A stretch of DNA of 64,000 bases from Bdellovibrionales bacterium Ga0074139 (GTDB lineage Bacteria; Bdellovibrionota; Bdellovibrionia; Bdellovibrionales; Bdellovibrionaceae), in the NCBI GenBank assembly GCA_001464795.1, contig LNEB01000013.1:186001-250000 (forward strand), in the 5' to 3' direction. Position numbers and translations under genes: made by a program. Below the pieces are notes generated by a model, which made no database searches, was not told the origin of the DNA, and saw nothing but the letters and a program-made list of their open reading frames with translations. Positions 1 to 9,236 of the stretch are shown one piece after another; positions within the stretch are counted from its first letter, which is position 1, and each line of letters begins with the position of its first letter.

Positions 1-45
1 TATTTTCTAAATGAATATCAGAAATGAAATAGGCTCTTCGCTGCA

Positions 46-1467
46 TTACGGTTTACTGATATCGAAGCCCTGCTTTTTACGAATGAAAGCAGGAACATCA
101 AGATTCTGAGGAAAAGGAGAAGTGGCCACTTCACGAGCCAGCCTTCTAGCTTCTTCCAATGACTCCCGCTCCATATCCACATTCATAGTCAGCTGTTCAG
201 GCTGAGGCTGACGAGATTTCATTTCTTGATTTTCACGAAATGCTCGAGCTTTTGCTAAAAGTAAATCTCGTGCAGTCAAAGCTTCATCAGAATTTAGAAC
301 TGCAGGAGCCGGCGTAGCTTGAGCCACTGGAGCAGGTGCTGGTGCTGGTTGCGTTTCAATCGATGGAGCTGTTGGCAAAACAACGGGATGTTCTTGAGTG
401 AATTGTGCAATGGCTGATTGCACATTCATGATTGTGGGAACAGGTGCTTCCACTTTCATCATTTGAGCTTGCTGCTGAGAAATGATGCTGACTGGAGAAA
501 TCTGCGCCTCTTCTTTTCCAAAACCAGTAGCAATAACTGTCACACGAACTTCATCACCCATGTTTTCATCGATAACAGCACCGAAGATGATTTCTGCATC
601 TTCATGGGCCGCTTCTTTGATTAATGTGGAAGCTTCATCAACTTCAAACAAAGTGAGATCAGGGCCTGCGGTTACATTAATAATTATTCCAGTGGCACCG
701 TCTATTTTAATACTATCAAGAAGTGGCGAAGAAATGGCTGCACTAGCCGCAATCAACGCACGGTTTTCACCGCGAGCAGCGCCAGTTCCCATGATAGCCA
801 TACCTTTTTCTTTCATGATTGTGCGTACGTCAGCGAAATCCAAATTGATCAAACCACGGATGTTAATAAGATCAGAAATTCCTTTTACAGCTTGATGAAG
901 AACGCTATCAGCTTTTTTAAAAGTTTCTATTAAGGGCATTTTATCGCCAGCAATTGAAAGAAGCTTTTGATTGGGCACAACAATCAGTGTGTCCACATTG
1001 TCTTTCAATTCTTGCAGACCTTGAAGAGCGTGCTTTTCACGTTTTTTACCTTCAAACATAAAAGGCTTTGTCACTACACCAATAGTAAGAGCTCCTAATT
1101 CACGTGCAATTTTTGCAACGATGGGAGCGCCACCAGTTCCAGTACCGCCACCCATTCCAGCTGTTACAAAAACCATGTCAGCGCCTTGTAGTTGCTCGAC
1201 GATTTCATTGTAAGATTCGATGGCTGCACGTCTACCGATATCAGGATTGGCGCCAGCGCCTAAACCTTTAGTCAATTCTTTACCTAATTGAATTTTTTGT
1301 CCCGCTTTGTGCGAATTCAGTGCTTGAATGTCAGTATTTGCAACTACGAACTCTACACCTGTCATTCCACCATCAATCATCGTAGTGACGGCATTGTTTC
1401 CACCACCGCCAACACCAACAACTTTGATGTTCGCCCCGATATTTATATTTTCTTCGAGCTCAAACAT
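46..1467 (-). CDS. ftsZ: Cell division GTPase FtsZ
   Basis: Tubulin-like GTPase that polymerises into the Z ring at mid-cell. The 473-aa protein has the nucleotide-binding start with the run [10 protein letters not shown] at about residues 18-26, the tubulin signature GGGTGTG at residues 106-112, and a C-terminal conserved peptide ([10 protein letters not shown]) 8 residues from the end that in this family binds FtsA. A Pro/Ala-rich linker at about residues 340-400 separates the globular part from the tail. The ATG is preceded by GGGGGA at a good distance. It lies 39 bp downstream of ftsA on the same strand, the usual ftsQ-ftsA-ftsZ order. Confidence 0.98.
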   Translation of the reverse strand: MFELEENINIGANIKVVGVGGGGNNAVTTMIDGGMTGVEFVVANTDIQALNSHKAGQKIQLGKELTKGLGAGANPDIGRRAAIESYNEIVEQLQGADMVFVTAGMGGGTGTGGAPIVAKIARELGALTIGVVTKPFMFEGKKREKHALQGLQELKDNVDTLIVVPNQKLLSIAGDKMPLIETFKKADSVLHQAVKGISDLINIRGLINLDFADVRTIMKEKGMAIMGTGAARGENRALIAASAAISSPLLDSIKIDGATGIIINVTAGPDLTLFEVDEASTLIKEAAHEDAEIIFGAVIDENMGDEVRVTVIATGFGKEEAQISPVSIISQQQAQMMKVEAPVPTIMNVQSAIAQFTQEHPVVLPTAPSIETQPAPAPAPVAQATPAPAVLNSDEALTARDLLLAKARAFRENQEMKSRQPQPEQLTMNVDMERESLEEARRLAREVATSPFPQNLDVPAFIRKKQGFDISKP

Positions 1468-1506
1468 ATTTCCCCCAGGTTTCTAATATTAAAAAAACTT
1501 TTAAAC

Positions 1507-2757
1507 TTAAAATAAATCCTTAAAAAAACTTTTCATTTTATCCGAGATACCAGCAAAGGATTGCGATAAATCAATTTCTGGATTTTGGATTAAACCATTC
1601 TGCTTCATCTCTTCAAATCCGTAACGAATCAATCCCGCAACAGTTGCGTGCTCGGCTGATTTTGAAATTTCCACTAATGGTCCCATGGGTTTTGCCATTC
1701 CTTTTCGAACTGGCAAATCCATAACGTATTCTCCCATTTCAACAAGGCCAGGAAGCTGCGAAGCTCCACCCGTTAAAATGATTCCTGAACCCAGTAAGGG
1801 TGAAAACCCACTGTTTTGTATGTTGTGTGCAATCAGCTGCAGAGTTTCTTCAGCACGAGCTTCTAAAATTGTGGCCAAATCCCTTCGCGGTAGTGTGCGA
1901 GATTTTCGTCCGCCCACACCTTCCACTTCAACCGTATCATGTTCTTCAACTAAACTTGGAAGCGAAGAGCCTGATCGTTTTTTTAATTCTTCAGCTGCCA
2001 TTTGTGGTGTCCTTAAACCAACCGCCACATCATGGGTAAAGTGCTGTCCGCCCACTGAAATCATTGAGCTGTGAGCCACACTGCCATTTACGAAATAAAG
2101 TAATTGAATGGCACCGCCACCCATATCAACTAAACAACAGCCAAGATTTTTTTCATCTTCAGAAAGTACAACCTGTGATGCTGCTAATGTTTCAAGTACA
2201 AGTCCTGCCACTTTGAGCTGGGCTTTTTCTACACACTTAATAATATTAGTCAGTGCTGACTGCCCGCCAGTCACAATATGAACATTGGCTTCTAAACGAA
2301 CTCCGGTCATGCCAATGGGATCAATGATTCCATCGTTTTCATCCACTTTATATTCACGCGGCAAAACATGCAGAACTTTTCTATCTGACGGAACAGAAAC
2401 AGCTTGAGCCGCTTCTATAACCCGCTGGATATCAGAATTTTGAACTTCTTTTTCCTTTATTGCGACCATACCTTTTGAATCAAAAGATTTGATATGACCA
2501 CCAGAAACTCCCACCCAAACGGAAGGAGCTGAATAACCTGCCATCAATTCTGCTTCTTCTTTTGCTTTTAGAATAGCTTCAGTGGTGGCTTCGATATTAA
2601 CAATAATTCCGTGTTTAAGCCCCATGTTGGGAGCAGTTCCGAGACCTATGATTTCCATATGACCATCGGCTCGCACAGCTGCTATGGCGAGAGAAACTTT
2701 CGTAGATCCAATGTCGAGACCTGCTACAAGAACAGGTTTTACTTTCAATGTACTCAT
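1507..2757 (-). CDS. ftsA: Cell division protein FtsA
   Basis: Actin-fold ATPase that tethers FtsZ filaments to the inner membrane. The 416-aa product begins MSTLKVKPVLVAGLDIGSTK, which holds the phosphate-1 motif (LDIGSTKV); the second ATPase block (LVDMGGGAIQ) and the adenosine motif (IILTGGASQLPG) follow. It ends in a short basic/aromatic helix (KMKSFFKDLF) typical of the membrane-targeting helix. The frame stays open upstream to 2898, but that would run into ftsQ and adds residues unlike the family, so the ATG at 2757 is chosen. Confidence 0.96.
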   Translation of the reverse strand: MSTLKVKPVLVAGLDIGSTKVSLAIAAVRADGHMEIIGLGTAPNMGLKHGIIVNIEATTEAILKAKEEAELMAGYSAPSVWVGVSGGHIKSFDSKGMVAIKEKEVQNSDIQRVIEAAQAVSVPSDRKVLHVLPREYKVDENDGIIDPIGMTGVRLEANVHIVTGGQSALTNIIKCVEKAQLKVAGLVLETLAASQVVLSEDEKNLGCCLVDMGGGAIQLLYFVNGSVAHSSMISVGGQHFTHDVAVGLRTPQMAAEELKKRSGSSLPSLVEEHDTVEVEGVGGRKSRTLPRRDLATILEARAEETLQLIAHNIQNSGFSPLLGSGIILTGGASQLPGLVEMGEYVMDLPVRKGMAKPMGPLVEISKSAEHATVAGLIRYGFEEMKQNGLIQNPEIDLSQSFAGISDKMKSFFKDLF

Positions 2758-2815
2758 CCCTAAGCCTTGATCAAAAGTTGAAGGTGGCCCCGTCTTGAGT
2801 CCACCCGACTTTAGC

Positions 2816-3556
2816 TTAGGGATCCTTACGCAACCTGACAAGAACTTTCTGAGACAGATTGGCGTCGATGACGCGAGCCTGAATTTTTTTAGAATCAAGA
2901 TATTGCATCACTTGTTTCACTTGCAAACTTTTACTGCGGATTTGTTTTTCACCAAGATGAACTTTTAAATTATCTCGGCTTAACACAAGTGTGAATCCAG
3001 ATGTTTCATCAAATTGAATTTCTGAAATAAGTTGTCTGGAAAATTCACCCCGCACTGGAATATCTTTTAATAATTGAACTAATTTTAACCGCAAAGACTC
3101 ATCAGCAATAAATTCACTTTGCCTAACAAGTGGAACATCTGCAGAATAATTCACTCTTTTAGCAGCTAACATTTTTCCATTCTCAATAACAGGTCTTAGT
3201 TCACCATTGGCATTCAGTATTGAAAAATAAATCAATTCGGGCTGAAGATAAACTTGCAATGTGGAGGGCCACTTTCTATGGATTCTGAAACTTTTAATCC
3301 ACAATTCTTGATCTAAAGTGGACTTAAGAAATTTTAAATCTAATTCATAAATAGTTTGACCCTTTAGACTTTCGAAACTTTTATGAATTTTTAAAACATC
3401 ATCCTGGGCTTTGAAATCTTGATACTCATCTTTTTCGATAAAAATCTGAACTTGAGAAACAATAAAAAATTGATTCTGATCGAGCAAATAAAAGCCACCA
3501 GCGGAAAAAAATAAAAGAATAAAAATTGAAACAGACCACTTCAAAATTACTTTCAT
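2816..3556 (-). CDS. ftsQ: Cell division protein FtsQ/DivIB
   Basis: Bitopic divisome protein. Visible parts of the 246-aa protein: a short cytoplasmic N-terminus, one membrane segment at about residues 7-24, then a POTRA-like domain (the stretch around LKGQTIYELDL) and the FtsQ beta domain. Its position directly upstream of ftsA supports the name; sequence similarity in this family is generally weak. It lies only 8 bp after the chromate-transporter-like gene, so in this genome the division genes may be co-transcribed with unrelated upstream genes rather than with mur genes and ddl. Confidence 0.88.
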   Translation of the reverse strand: MKVILKWSVSIFILLFFSAGGFYLLDQNQFFIVSQVQIFIEKDEYQDFKAQDDVLKIHKSFESLKGQTIYELDLKFLKSTLDQELWIKSFRIHRKWPSTLQVYLQPELIYFSILNANGELRPVIENGKMLAAKRVNYSADVPLVRQSEFIADESLRLKLVQLLKDIPVRGEFSRQLISEIQFDETSGFTLVLSRDNLKVHLGEKQIRSKSLQVKQVMQYLDSKKIQARVIDANLSQKVLVRLRKDP

Positions 3557-3564
3557 ATCTTATG

Positions 3565-4647
3565 CTAACTGGCCTGGAAAATAGAAGTCAAATAGCCCAG
3601 GCCTCCACTGCATAAAATAAGCAGCCATGCAGGAAATTTTTTAAAAAGGAAGGTCACTAGGAGTGCGATAAGAAAAATAACAATACCAAAAGTAGGAATT
3701 TCAGGAAGAAGCTTTAAAACAATAACAAATAAAGTTCCCACAACGGCCGAGATAGCACCAAAAGTAAAAAGCTGAATCCATGGCTTTTTAGACAAAGACT
3801 GCACAGCCCTTGGAAACCATGTCGTCATATGAATTAGACCTGGCAAAAAAATAGCAACCGTGGCAACGACACCACCCAAAAGACCAGAAATTTTATAGCC
3901 AAGATAAGTGACGGTGACTAGAACGGGACCCGGAGTCATTTGCCCAAAGGCAACAGCTTGCAAAAATTCAGCATGAGAAATCCACTGATGATCATAAACA
4001 AATTTTTTCTCTAACCATGGCAAGGCTGCAAGTCCTGTTCCGAAAACAAAAGAGCCCGCTACTAATCCAATGAAAGTAAGTTCTAATAATGGCACTGATC
4101 TTAATTTCAAATGAGACTTGAATCTTGGCAAGAAAACTGCGACTGCACCAAAAAATACAATAAGAAGTGGCTCTGGGATTTTAAAAACCGTAAGAACAAT
4201 CGTGAGCACTACAAATATCCAAAACATTTTTTGCTTTTCATAGGGTTTCGCTAACTGGTAACAGGCCAATGCAATCAAAGCCAAGGCTCCACCTTGAAAT
4301 CCTACAAGTGTTGACTGCACAGCTTGATTGCTGGCCATCTCAGGAGCATAAATCGCAAGAACCACCATCATGATAGCAGCGGGTAACACCAAACCTATTC
4401 CCGAAGCAAGCGCCGTTAAGAAACCATTGTAGCGATAAGCAAGATAGACAGCCGTTTGAAAAGCCAATGGACCAGGCATCGCTTTAATCAGTGGAAAGGC
4501 CTGTTGAAATTCTTGAACAGAAATCCATTTTCTTTTTTCTACCAATTCTGATTGCATGATGGCCGCCAATGCGACTGGCCCACCAAAACCAGTTGAACCC
4601 AGTTTAAGAAAATAAATTAAACTTTCGATGAACTTTTTTGAATTCAT
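3565..4647 (-). CDS. chrA: Chromate transporter family (CHR) membrane protein
   Basis: 360-aa polytopic membrane protein of the two-domain CHR family, whose studied members export chromate by proton symport. Both halves carry the family signature: residues about 15-70 (GSTGFGGP, then KAMPGPLAFQ) and about 225-270 (HAEFLQAVAFGQMTPGPV, then TYLGYK). The substrate here cannot be told from sequence; many homologues occur in bacteria not exposed to chromate. Its start overlaps the preceding lipoprotein gene by 4 bp, and ftsQ follows after 8 bp, suggesting one leftward transcript. Confidence 0.9.
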   Translation of the reverse strand: MNSKKFIESLIYFLKLGSTGFGGPVALAAIMQSELVEKRKWISVQEFQQAFPLIKAMPGPLAFQTAVYLAYRYNGFLTALASGIGLVLPAAIMMVVLAIYAPEMASNQAVQSTLVGFQGGALALIALACYQLAKPYEKQKMFWIFVVLTIVLTVFKIPEPLLIVFFGAVAVFLPRFKSHLKLRSVPLLELTFIGLVAGSFVFGTGLAALPWLEKKFVYDHQWISHAEFLQAVAFGQMTPGPVLVTVTYLGYKISGLLGGVVATVAIFLPGLIHMTTWFPRAVQSLSKKPWIQLFTFGAISAVVGTLFVIVLKLLPEIPTFGIVIFLIALLVTFLFKKFPAWLLILCSGGLGYLTSIFQAS

Positions 4648-5246
4648 TGCTTATTAATAGATTTTTGCTGATCAGTGAAGATTTTTAAGCGATTATTAAA
4701 TTCACTTTGTTTTTCTTTACTATAATCTGAAAAGTTATTTCGATCATCCCGAATTTGAGCTTCAAACAATTCTCTTTTTTCTTTTTGCTCAGAAAAAAAA
4801 TCTTTTCTTTTTAAATCCAATTCATCAAAAAATTCTTTTGTTTTTTGTTTGTCGACCTTTTGCTGCTTAAAATTTTCTCTTTCCTTAGCAAGTTCACGAA
4901 CAAATTCTTCTCGCTGTTTTCGTTCATTTTTCACAAAATTTTCACGTTTCAATTTTTGATCTTTCTGAAATTTATCCCTTTTCTGCGATAAAAAGCGGTT
5001 GAACCGTTCTTTGATGACTGAAGGTTTTTTTAATGGATCTGTGAACAATCGATCCATATAAGCTTTTTCGTCATTTTCTAATTTGATATCTTCTGGAACG
5101 TCCGAGCGTAATTGATCAAATTCTTCACGGTCTTGTTTTAACAGATAGTCGGACTCGACCAAAGGCCTATCCACTGCAGAGTTTTCTGTAGTTGAGGATG
5201 CACAACCAACCAAAAGGACTAGATAAATAGATAAAATGAGTTTCAC
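4644..5246 (-). CDS. Highly charged coiled-coil lipoprotein, unknown function
   Basis: 200-aa predicted lipoprotein. The signal peptide ends in a lipobox (LLVGCASS, Cys at residue 15). After residue 55 it is almost wholly Lys/Arg/Glu/Asp/Phe/Gln with repeated units of the type K-R-E-x-F, consistent with one long helix or coiled coil in the periplasm. GTG start, chosen because GAGGGG stands 5-6 nt before it. No family recognised. It is first in the leftward group with the CHR protein and ftsQAZ. Confidence 0.75.
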   Translation of the reverse strand: MKLILSIYLVLLVGCASSTTENSAVDRPLVESDYLLKQDREEFDQLRSDVPEDIKLENDEKAYMDRLFTDPLKKPSVIKERFNRFLSQKRDKFQKDQKLKRENFVKNERKQREEFVRELAKERENFKQQKVDKQKTKEFFDELDLKRKDFFSEQKEKRELFEAQIRDDRNNFSDYSKEKQSEFNNRLKIFTDQQKSINKQ

Positions 5247-5296
5247 GATATCCCCTCTCGACTTGAGGATTAGCTATTAAATGTCGATACAATAAC

Positions 5297-5941
5297 ATGT
5301 TCTTTTTAAGCTCACAGCCTCGCAAAAGGCCAATCACTCCATCTAAGAAGTATGATTCACTTCATCAGGTTTTTCAAAGAAGATTTGTGTTTTTATTAAC
5401 ATCAGCTGCTTTATTATCCACACTTCTATTTTCTTTTTGTGCATTTTATTTTACTTTTGAAAATTTAAATCTTTTTAAGTCTCTTGCATTTGAAACCCAT
5501 CCACAATTTGTCAGGCATATCGAGCGAGAGGCCAACTGGGTGATGATGGCTCTTGCCATTTCATTTGTTGCCATTGGATTTTCTGTTTACAAAATTTCCA
5601 TGCGGATGACTTCTCACCTCATCAATCCATTAGTTGAAATGGAAAAACATATGAAAGAAGTGATTCAAGGCCACTGGCAAACAACGCCTTACAGGCTTTC
5701 AGATTCCCATGATTTCAGAAATTTGAGACTGACCTACGATTATTTGCTTAGCACTCTTAAATCCACAACTGAAAATGAAGTCGAGCTACTATCAAGAATG
5801 CGACTTGATTCTAAAGAAAAAGAAACCATCCACATTTGGGCTCAGCTTTTAAACGAAAAACGTCGCAGACTTGGATTAGAGGAAATTAGCGTGACTTCCT
5901 TAGTGACTGACGTAGAGCCAAGTCAGCGTCGCGCTTCTTGA
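5297..5941 (+). CDS. Two-TM membrane protein with HAMP-like segment
   Basis: 214-aa inner-membrane protein with membrane segments at about residues 30-53 and 80-98 separated by a short periplasmic loop, followed by a HAMP-like linker (MTSHLINPLVEMEKHMKEV) and a helical cytoplasmic tail. It resembles a sensor fragment with no output domain; the sensor-like role is inference. Its last 56 bp overlap, tail to tail, the 3' end of smpB on the opposite strand, an unusually long convergent overlap. The ribosome-binding site is weak, so the start is uncertain. Confidence 0.7.
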   Translation: MFFLSSQPRKRPITPSKKYDSLHQVFQRRFVFLLTSAALLSTLLFSFCAFYFTFENLNLFKSLAFETHPQFVRHIEREANWVMMALAISFVAIGFSVYKISMRMTSHLINPLVEMEKHMKEVIQGHWQTTPYRLSDSHDFRNLRLTYDYLLSTLKSTTENEVELLSRMRLDSKEKETIHIWAQLLNEKRRRLGLEEISVTSLVTDVEPSQRRAS

Positions 5942-6344
5942 TGGATTCACGCTTGTCATGAAGCTTTTTACCCTTGGCCACGCCAATTAATATCTTCACT
6001 CGACCATTTTTAAAATAAATTTTTAGTGGAACACAGGTCAGTCCCTTTTCACGAACTGCGCCGTACAGTCGATCAATTTCATTTCGATGTAGAAGTAATT
6101 TTCTTAATCTCTCGGGAGCATGATTCGAATAACTACCAAATTTATAGGGTGAGATATGGGCATTTTGAAGAAAAGCTTCATCTTTGACAAAGGAAACAAA
6201 GGAATCTTTGAGTCTTACATTTTTTGCACGCAAACTTTTAACTTCACTACCAGTTAAAGCCACACCCGCTTCAAGGGTTTCCAAAATTTCATAATGAAAT
6301 CTAGCTTCTCTGTTGTCATGAATGAGTAATTCGCCACCCGTCAT
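5886..6344 (-). CDS. smpB: tmRNA-binding protein SmpB
   Basis: 152-aa OB-fold protein that binds tmRNA (SsrA) and delivers it to stalled ribosomes in trans-translation. Family marks: HDNREARFHYEI near the N-terminus, LTGSEVKSLRAKNVRLKDSF, and the basic C-terminal tail beginning KGKKLHDKRESIKKRDAD. Length is normal. Its 3' end overlaps the convergent membrane-protein gene by 56 bp. The upstream neighbour rsmA ends 36 bp away, so it may be the last gene of the pal-to-smpB transcript. Confidence 0.97.
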   Translation of the reverse strand: MTGGELLIHDNREARFHYEILETLEAGVALTGSEVKSLRAKNVRLKDSFVSFVKDEAFLQNAHISPYKFGSYSNHAPERLRKLLLHRNEIDRLYGAVREKGLTCVPLKIYFKNGRVKILIGVAKGKKLHDKRESIKKRDADLALRQSLRKSR

Positions 6345-6380
6345 AGGCCCAAGCTACCGCATAGGCCGGTCGAGGGTCAA

Positions 6381-7205
6381 TCACTGCAAAGCTTTCCAGA
6401 TTTTTTGAAATTGTTCGGATGACAACTCTTCGGCACGAAGTTTTTCAGTAAATCCCCACGTGAGAATCAAATCCAAAGAGCTTTTCCAACCATCAGGTTT
6501 GATTTGATTCAGATAGCTTTCCCAATTCGAGCGTAGAGTTTTTCGGCGCTGATGAAAAGCCTGTTTAACAAATTTTAGGTAAGCTTTGGGCTTATAAGGC
6601 CTTAAATCCTGGGACCTAGGGGTGAAACACAAAACCCGTGAAGCCACCTTAGGAGCTGGCCAAAAATCTTTGGGACCTGCATCAGTGACTGTTTCTATGG
6701 TCCAAAAACTTTGCGCTATTACACTTAAAAAACCAAAATGATCAGAATCAGGAATACCACGAATTTTTTGTGCCACTTCTTTTTGAAACATCAGAACCAT
6801 ACCCATTAATAAATTCTCGTCCAAACAGCGATCAATCACGATGGAAGAAGAAATTTGATAAGGCAAATTACTGACTAATAATGTATCAGGACCTGAAAGC
6901 TTAGACCAATCCAAGCGCAAAGCATCTTCTTCGATGACCTGCATTCCTTGCTGTCTCCAGTGCTCGGCCCAATTTTTATCTAATTCAATAAGCGTTAAAT
7001 CAATATTTTGTTGTTTTAAAAAAAATGTCAGTGAACCCGGACCAGGACCAATTTCAATCATTTTATGAGTCTTAAAGGACCAAGCTTTTTGGATAATGCG
7101 ATCTATGATAGTATCACTAATTAAAAAATTCTGACCCAAGGATTTTTTAGGTCCATTTTTTTCAATATCCAAAATTTCCATTAATCGCTTGTAAGATTCG
7201 CTCAT
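6381..7205 (-). CDS. rsmA: 16S rRNA (A1518/A1519-N6) dimethyltransferase RsmA/KsgA
   Basis: 274-aa SAM-dependent methyltransferase that dimethylates two adenosines in the 3' terminal helix of 16S rRNA. Signature elements: KKSLGQNFL near the N-terminus, the SAM loop IEIGPGPGSLT, and the catalytic NLPYQISSSI motif. The start ATG overlaps the tsaD stop in the 4-bp form, indicating translational coupling. Family assignment is firm; downstream is smpB, so three translation-related genes sit in one strand block. Confidence 0.97.
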   Translation of the reverse strand: MSESYKRLMEILDIEKNGPKKSLGQNFLISDTIIDRIIQKAWSFKTHKMIEIGPGPGSLTFFLKQQNIDLTLIELDKNWAEHWRQQGMQVIEEDALRLDWSKLSGPDTLLVSNLPYQISSSIVIDRCLDENLLMGMVLMFQKEVAQKIRGIPDSDHFGFLSVIAQSFWTIETVTDAGPKDFWPAPKVASRVLCFTPRSQDLRPYKPKAYLKFVKQAFHQRRKTLRSNWESYLNQIKPDGWKSSLDLILTWGFTEKLRAEELSSEQFQKIWKALQ

Positions 7206-8245
7206 GGTGATTCAAAATCCTGCGGCCAACTTTTAGGGCTGGGACCTAAATCAGATTGGTGAGATTCCCCGTTGGCAAGCCTTAACAAACCCACTAAGCC
7301 AATCATGGCCGCGTTGTCTGTGCAGTATCTTAAAGGTGGAATGGCTAATTTCCATTTTTTACTTTTGGCTAATTGTTCAGCCCTGGTTCGCAGTCTGGAA
7401 TTGGCACTGACTCCACCGGTGATCACCACATTTTGAACTTGATAAAGAAAGGCTGCTTTTTCTAATTTAGAAAGTAAAACATCCACAACAGCTTCTTGAA
7501 AAGAAGCGCAAAGATTTGATTTATTTTTTTGGACTTCATCAACACCTAGCTCTTGAATCAATCGATGAGCGGCTGACTTCAGACCTGAAAAACTCATATT
7601 GAGCGTATCATCGTGGATCATACTTCTAGGTAAAATGAACTTTTTGGGATCACCGGATTGGGCGAATTGATCCACTTGGACGCCCCCTGGAAATCCAAGT
7701 CCCAGCATTTTACCAAATTTATCAAAAGCTTCACCGGCCGCATCATCTAAAGTTGTACCCAGAATTTTATAATTTCCTAACCCTTGAACATAATAAAGTG
7801 AAGTATGACCTCCGCTTATGGCCAGCGCCACATAGGGAGTTCCAAAGTTAAAACTGGGCTGATATTGATCATCACACAAAAAAGGAGCCAGCAAATGACC
7901 CTCAAGATGATTCACACCGATCATGGGTTTATTTTTTGCTAAAGCTAGAGATTTCACCGTCACCAAACCCACGATCAGCGCCCCAATCAAGCCGGGACGA
8001 TTGGTCACAGCCAAGCCATCAATGTCATCCCAACTCAATTGAGATTTTTTTAATGCTTCATCAATCAATGGAAGCAAAGCAAATGTATGATTTCTTGATG
8101 CGATTTCAGGAACTATTCCACCAAAAATAGCATGATCAAGATCTTTCGTCAGTGAAACTTGAATGATCACTTTTGCAGATCGATCTACGATAGCAACAGA
8201 TGTATCATCACAACTAGTTTCAACGGCTAAGACTTTTTGAATCAC
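7202..8245 (-). CDS. tsaD: tRNA N6-threonylcarbamoyladenosine transferase TsaD
   Basis: 347-aa ASKHA-fold catalytic subunit for t6A37 modification of ANN-decoding tRNAs. Visible: ETSCDDTSVAIV at the N-terminus, the metal-binding HLEGHLLAPF (two His), the GGHTSLYYV block, and the C-terminal ITGGVSANSRLR and YCTDNAAMIG motifs. GTG start overlapping the cpoB stop by 4 bp. It sits inside a Tol-Pal-associated cluster, which is probably operon convenience rather than function. Confidence 0.97.
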   Translation of the reverse strand: MIQKVLAVETSCDDTSVAIVDRSAKVIIQVSLTKDLDHAIFGGIVPEIASRNHTFALLPLIDEALKKSQLSWDDIDGLAVTNRPGLIGALIVGLVTVKSLALAKNKPMIGVNHLEGHLLAPFLCDDQYQPSFNFGTPYVALAISGGHTSLYYVQGLGNYKILGTTLDDAAGEAFDKFGKMLGLGFPGGVQVDQFAQSGDPKKFILPRSMIHDDTLNMSFSGLKSAAHRLIQELGVDEVQKNKSNLCASFQEAVVDVLLSKLEKAAFLYQVQNVVITGGVSANSRLRTRAEQLAKSKKWKLAIPPLRYCTDNAAMIGLVGLLRLANGESHQSDLGPSPKSWPQDFESP

Positions 8246-8910
8246 TTGAGCTTCTGCAGACGAGCTTTCGATTTTTTGGCTTCTTCTGATTTAGGAGACT
8301 TTGCAATGACCTCTTCGAAGAAAGCTTTTGCATCATCTTTTAAACCGAGCTCTTGAAATGACAAGCCCATTTTATACGTGGCAAGAGTCACACTTTTGCC
8401 TTTAGGAAATTTTTCTCGGTACTTTTGATATTCTAAAATAGCTTGGCGATATTCTTTTTTAGAAAATAAAATTTCTCCAAGTTCGAAAGTGTTTTTCACT
8501 TTCGGATTATTAAGAGCGGCAGGTTTTGCAGGCTCGGCTTGCAAAGCTGATTTAACAGCAGCTAATTCTGCTAGCAATTTTTCCTGATCAGATTCCATTT
8601 TTGCCAAAGTTTCTTGGAACAATGAAATTTTTTGTGACTGTGATTGGCTGAGTTCTGCATTTTGCTTGCGGTAGCTTTCAGATTCTTGCTTCAGTTGGCT
8701 GACTTGATTTTCTAAGACTTCCACTCGTCCATTAAGATAGCGCATTTGTTCAATGGCCTCTTCGAAGCGATTGGACACATCGGCATTGGTTTTCTGTAAT
8801 GTGGAAACCTGTTGCTGAAGAACTTTACCCTGTTCACCCGCGCGCACATCCGAGCGAGTTTGCAAACATCCTGTTAAAGCCAAAAATAGTACTAATAGAC
8901 CTAACTTCAT
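8242..8910 (-). CDS. cpoB: CpoB/YbgF-like cell division coordinator lipoprotein
   Basis: 222-aa protein with a lipobox (LALTGCLQ, Cys at residue 15), a coiled coil at about 25-115, and C-terminal tetratricopeptide repeats from about residue 140 (FELGEILFSKKEYRQAILEY). This layout is that of CpoB (YbgF), which links the Tol-Pal system to peptidoglycan synthesis at the septum. In Enterobacteria CpoB is periplasmic and soluble; here it is predicted to be a lipoprotein. Two genes downstream of pal, which supports the call. Confidence 0.85.
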   Translation of the reverse strand: MKLGLLVLFLALTGCLQTRSDVRAGEQGKVLQQQVSTLQKTNADVSNRFEEAIEQMRYLNGRVEVLENQVSQLKQESESYRKQNAELSQSQSQKISLFQETLAKMESDQEKLLAELAAVKSALQAEPAKPAALNNPKVKNTFELGEILFSKKEYRQAILEYQKYREKFPKGKSVTLATYKMGLSFQELGLKDDAKAFFEEVIAKSPKSEEAKKSKARLQKLK

Positions 8911-9218
8911 AAAACATCTCCTGTTCGTTGACGAACCAGTCTTGCTGCATTTTCTGCTTTTTCTGCTGCGACTCGAGCTTTTATAAACTCAGTGCGAGCT
9001 TCATCCCAACGTTTGTCTTTATAAAGTAAGCGAGCTTTGCGGTAAGCTTCTTCAGCTTGGTGCCAAAAACCAGGTGAATGTCTTGGCGCTTGAACATCAC
9101 GAGCTGCTTCGATAGCAGCCCGTGCAAAAGAGTATTCATCGAGGGGCATGGGTCCCGTTTGACATCCCATTAGAATTCCCAAAAAAAAGAGAACAAAAAG
9201 GGACTTGAAGAATCTCAC
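8907..9218 (-). CDS. Small DUF4398-like lipoprotein
   Basis: 103-aa protein with a lipobox (LGILMGCQT, Cys at residue 19) and a mature part made of two alanine-rich amphipathic helices (YSFARAAIEAARD; WHQAEEAYRKARLLYKDKRW), the pattern of DUF4398 proteins often found beside OmpA/Pal genes. GTG start with AGAAAGG upstream. Located between pal and cpoB with an overlap of 4 bp to cpoB, so probably part of the outer-membrane Tol-Pal assembly; the exact role is not known. Confidence 0.8.
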   Translation of the reverse strand: MRFFKSLFVLFFLGILMGCQTGPMPLDEYSFARAAIEAARDVQAPRHSPGFWHQAEEAYRKARLLYKDKRWDEARTEFIKARVAAEKAENAARLVRQRTGDVL

Positions 9219-9236
9219 GAGAAACCTTTCTTAAAA

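Noticed and set aside
482-895. 137-aa rightward frame inside ftsZ
   Set aside because: Shadow on the opposite strand of a conserved gene; residues alternate as expected for an antisense reading, no start signal.
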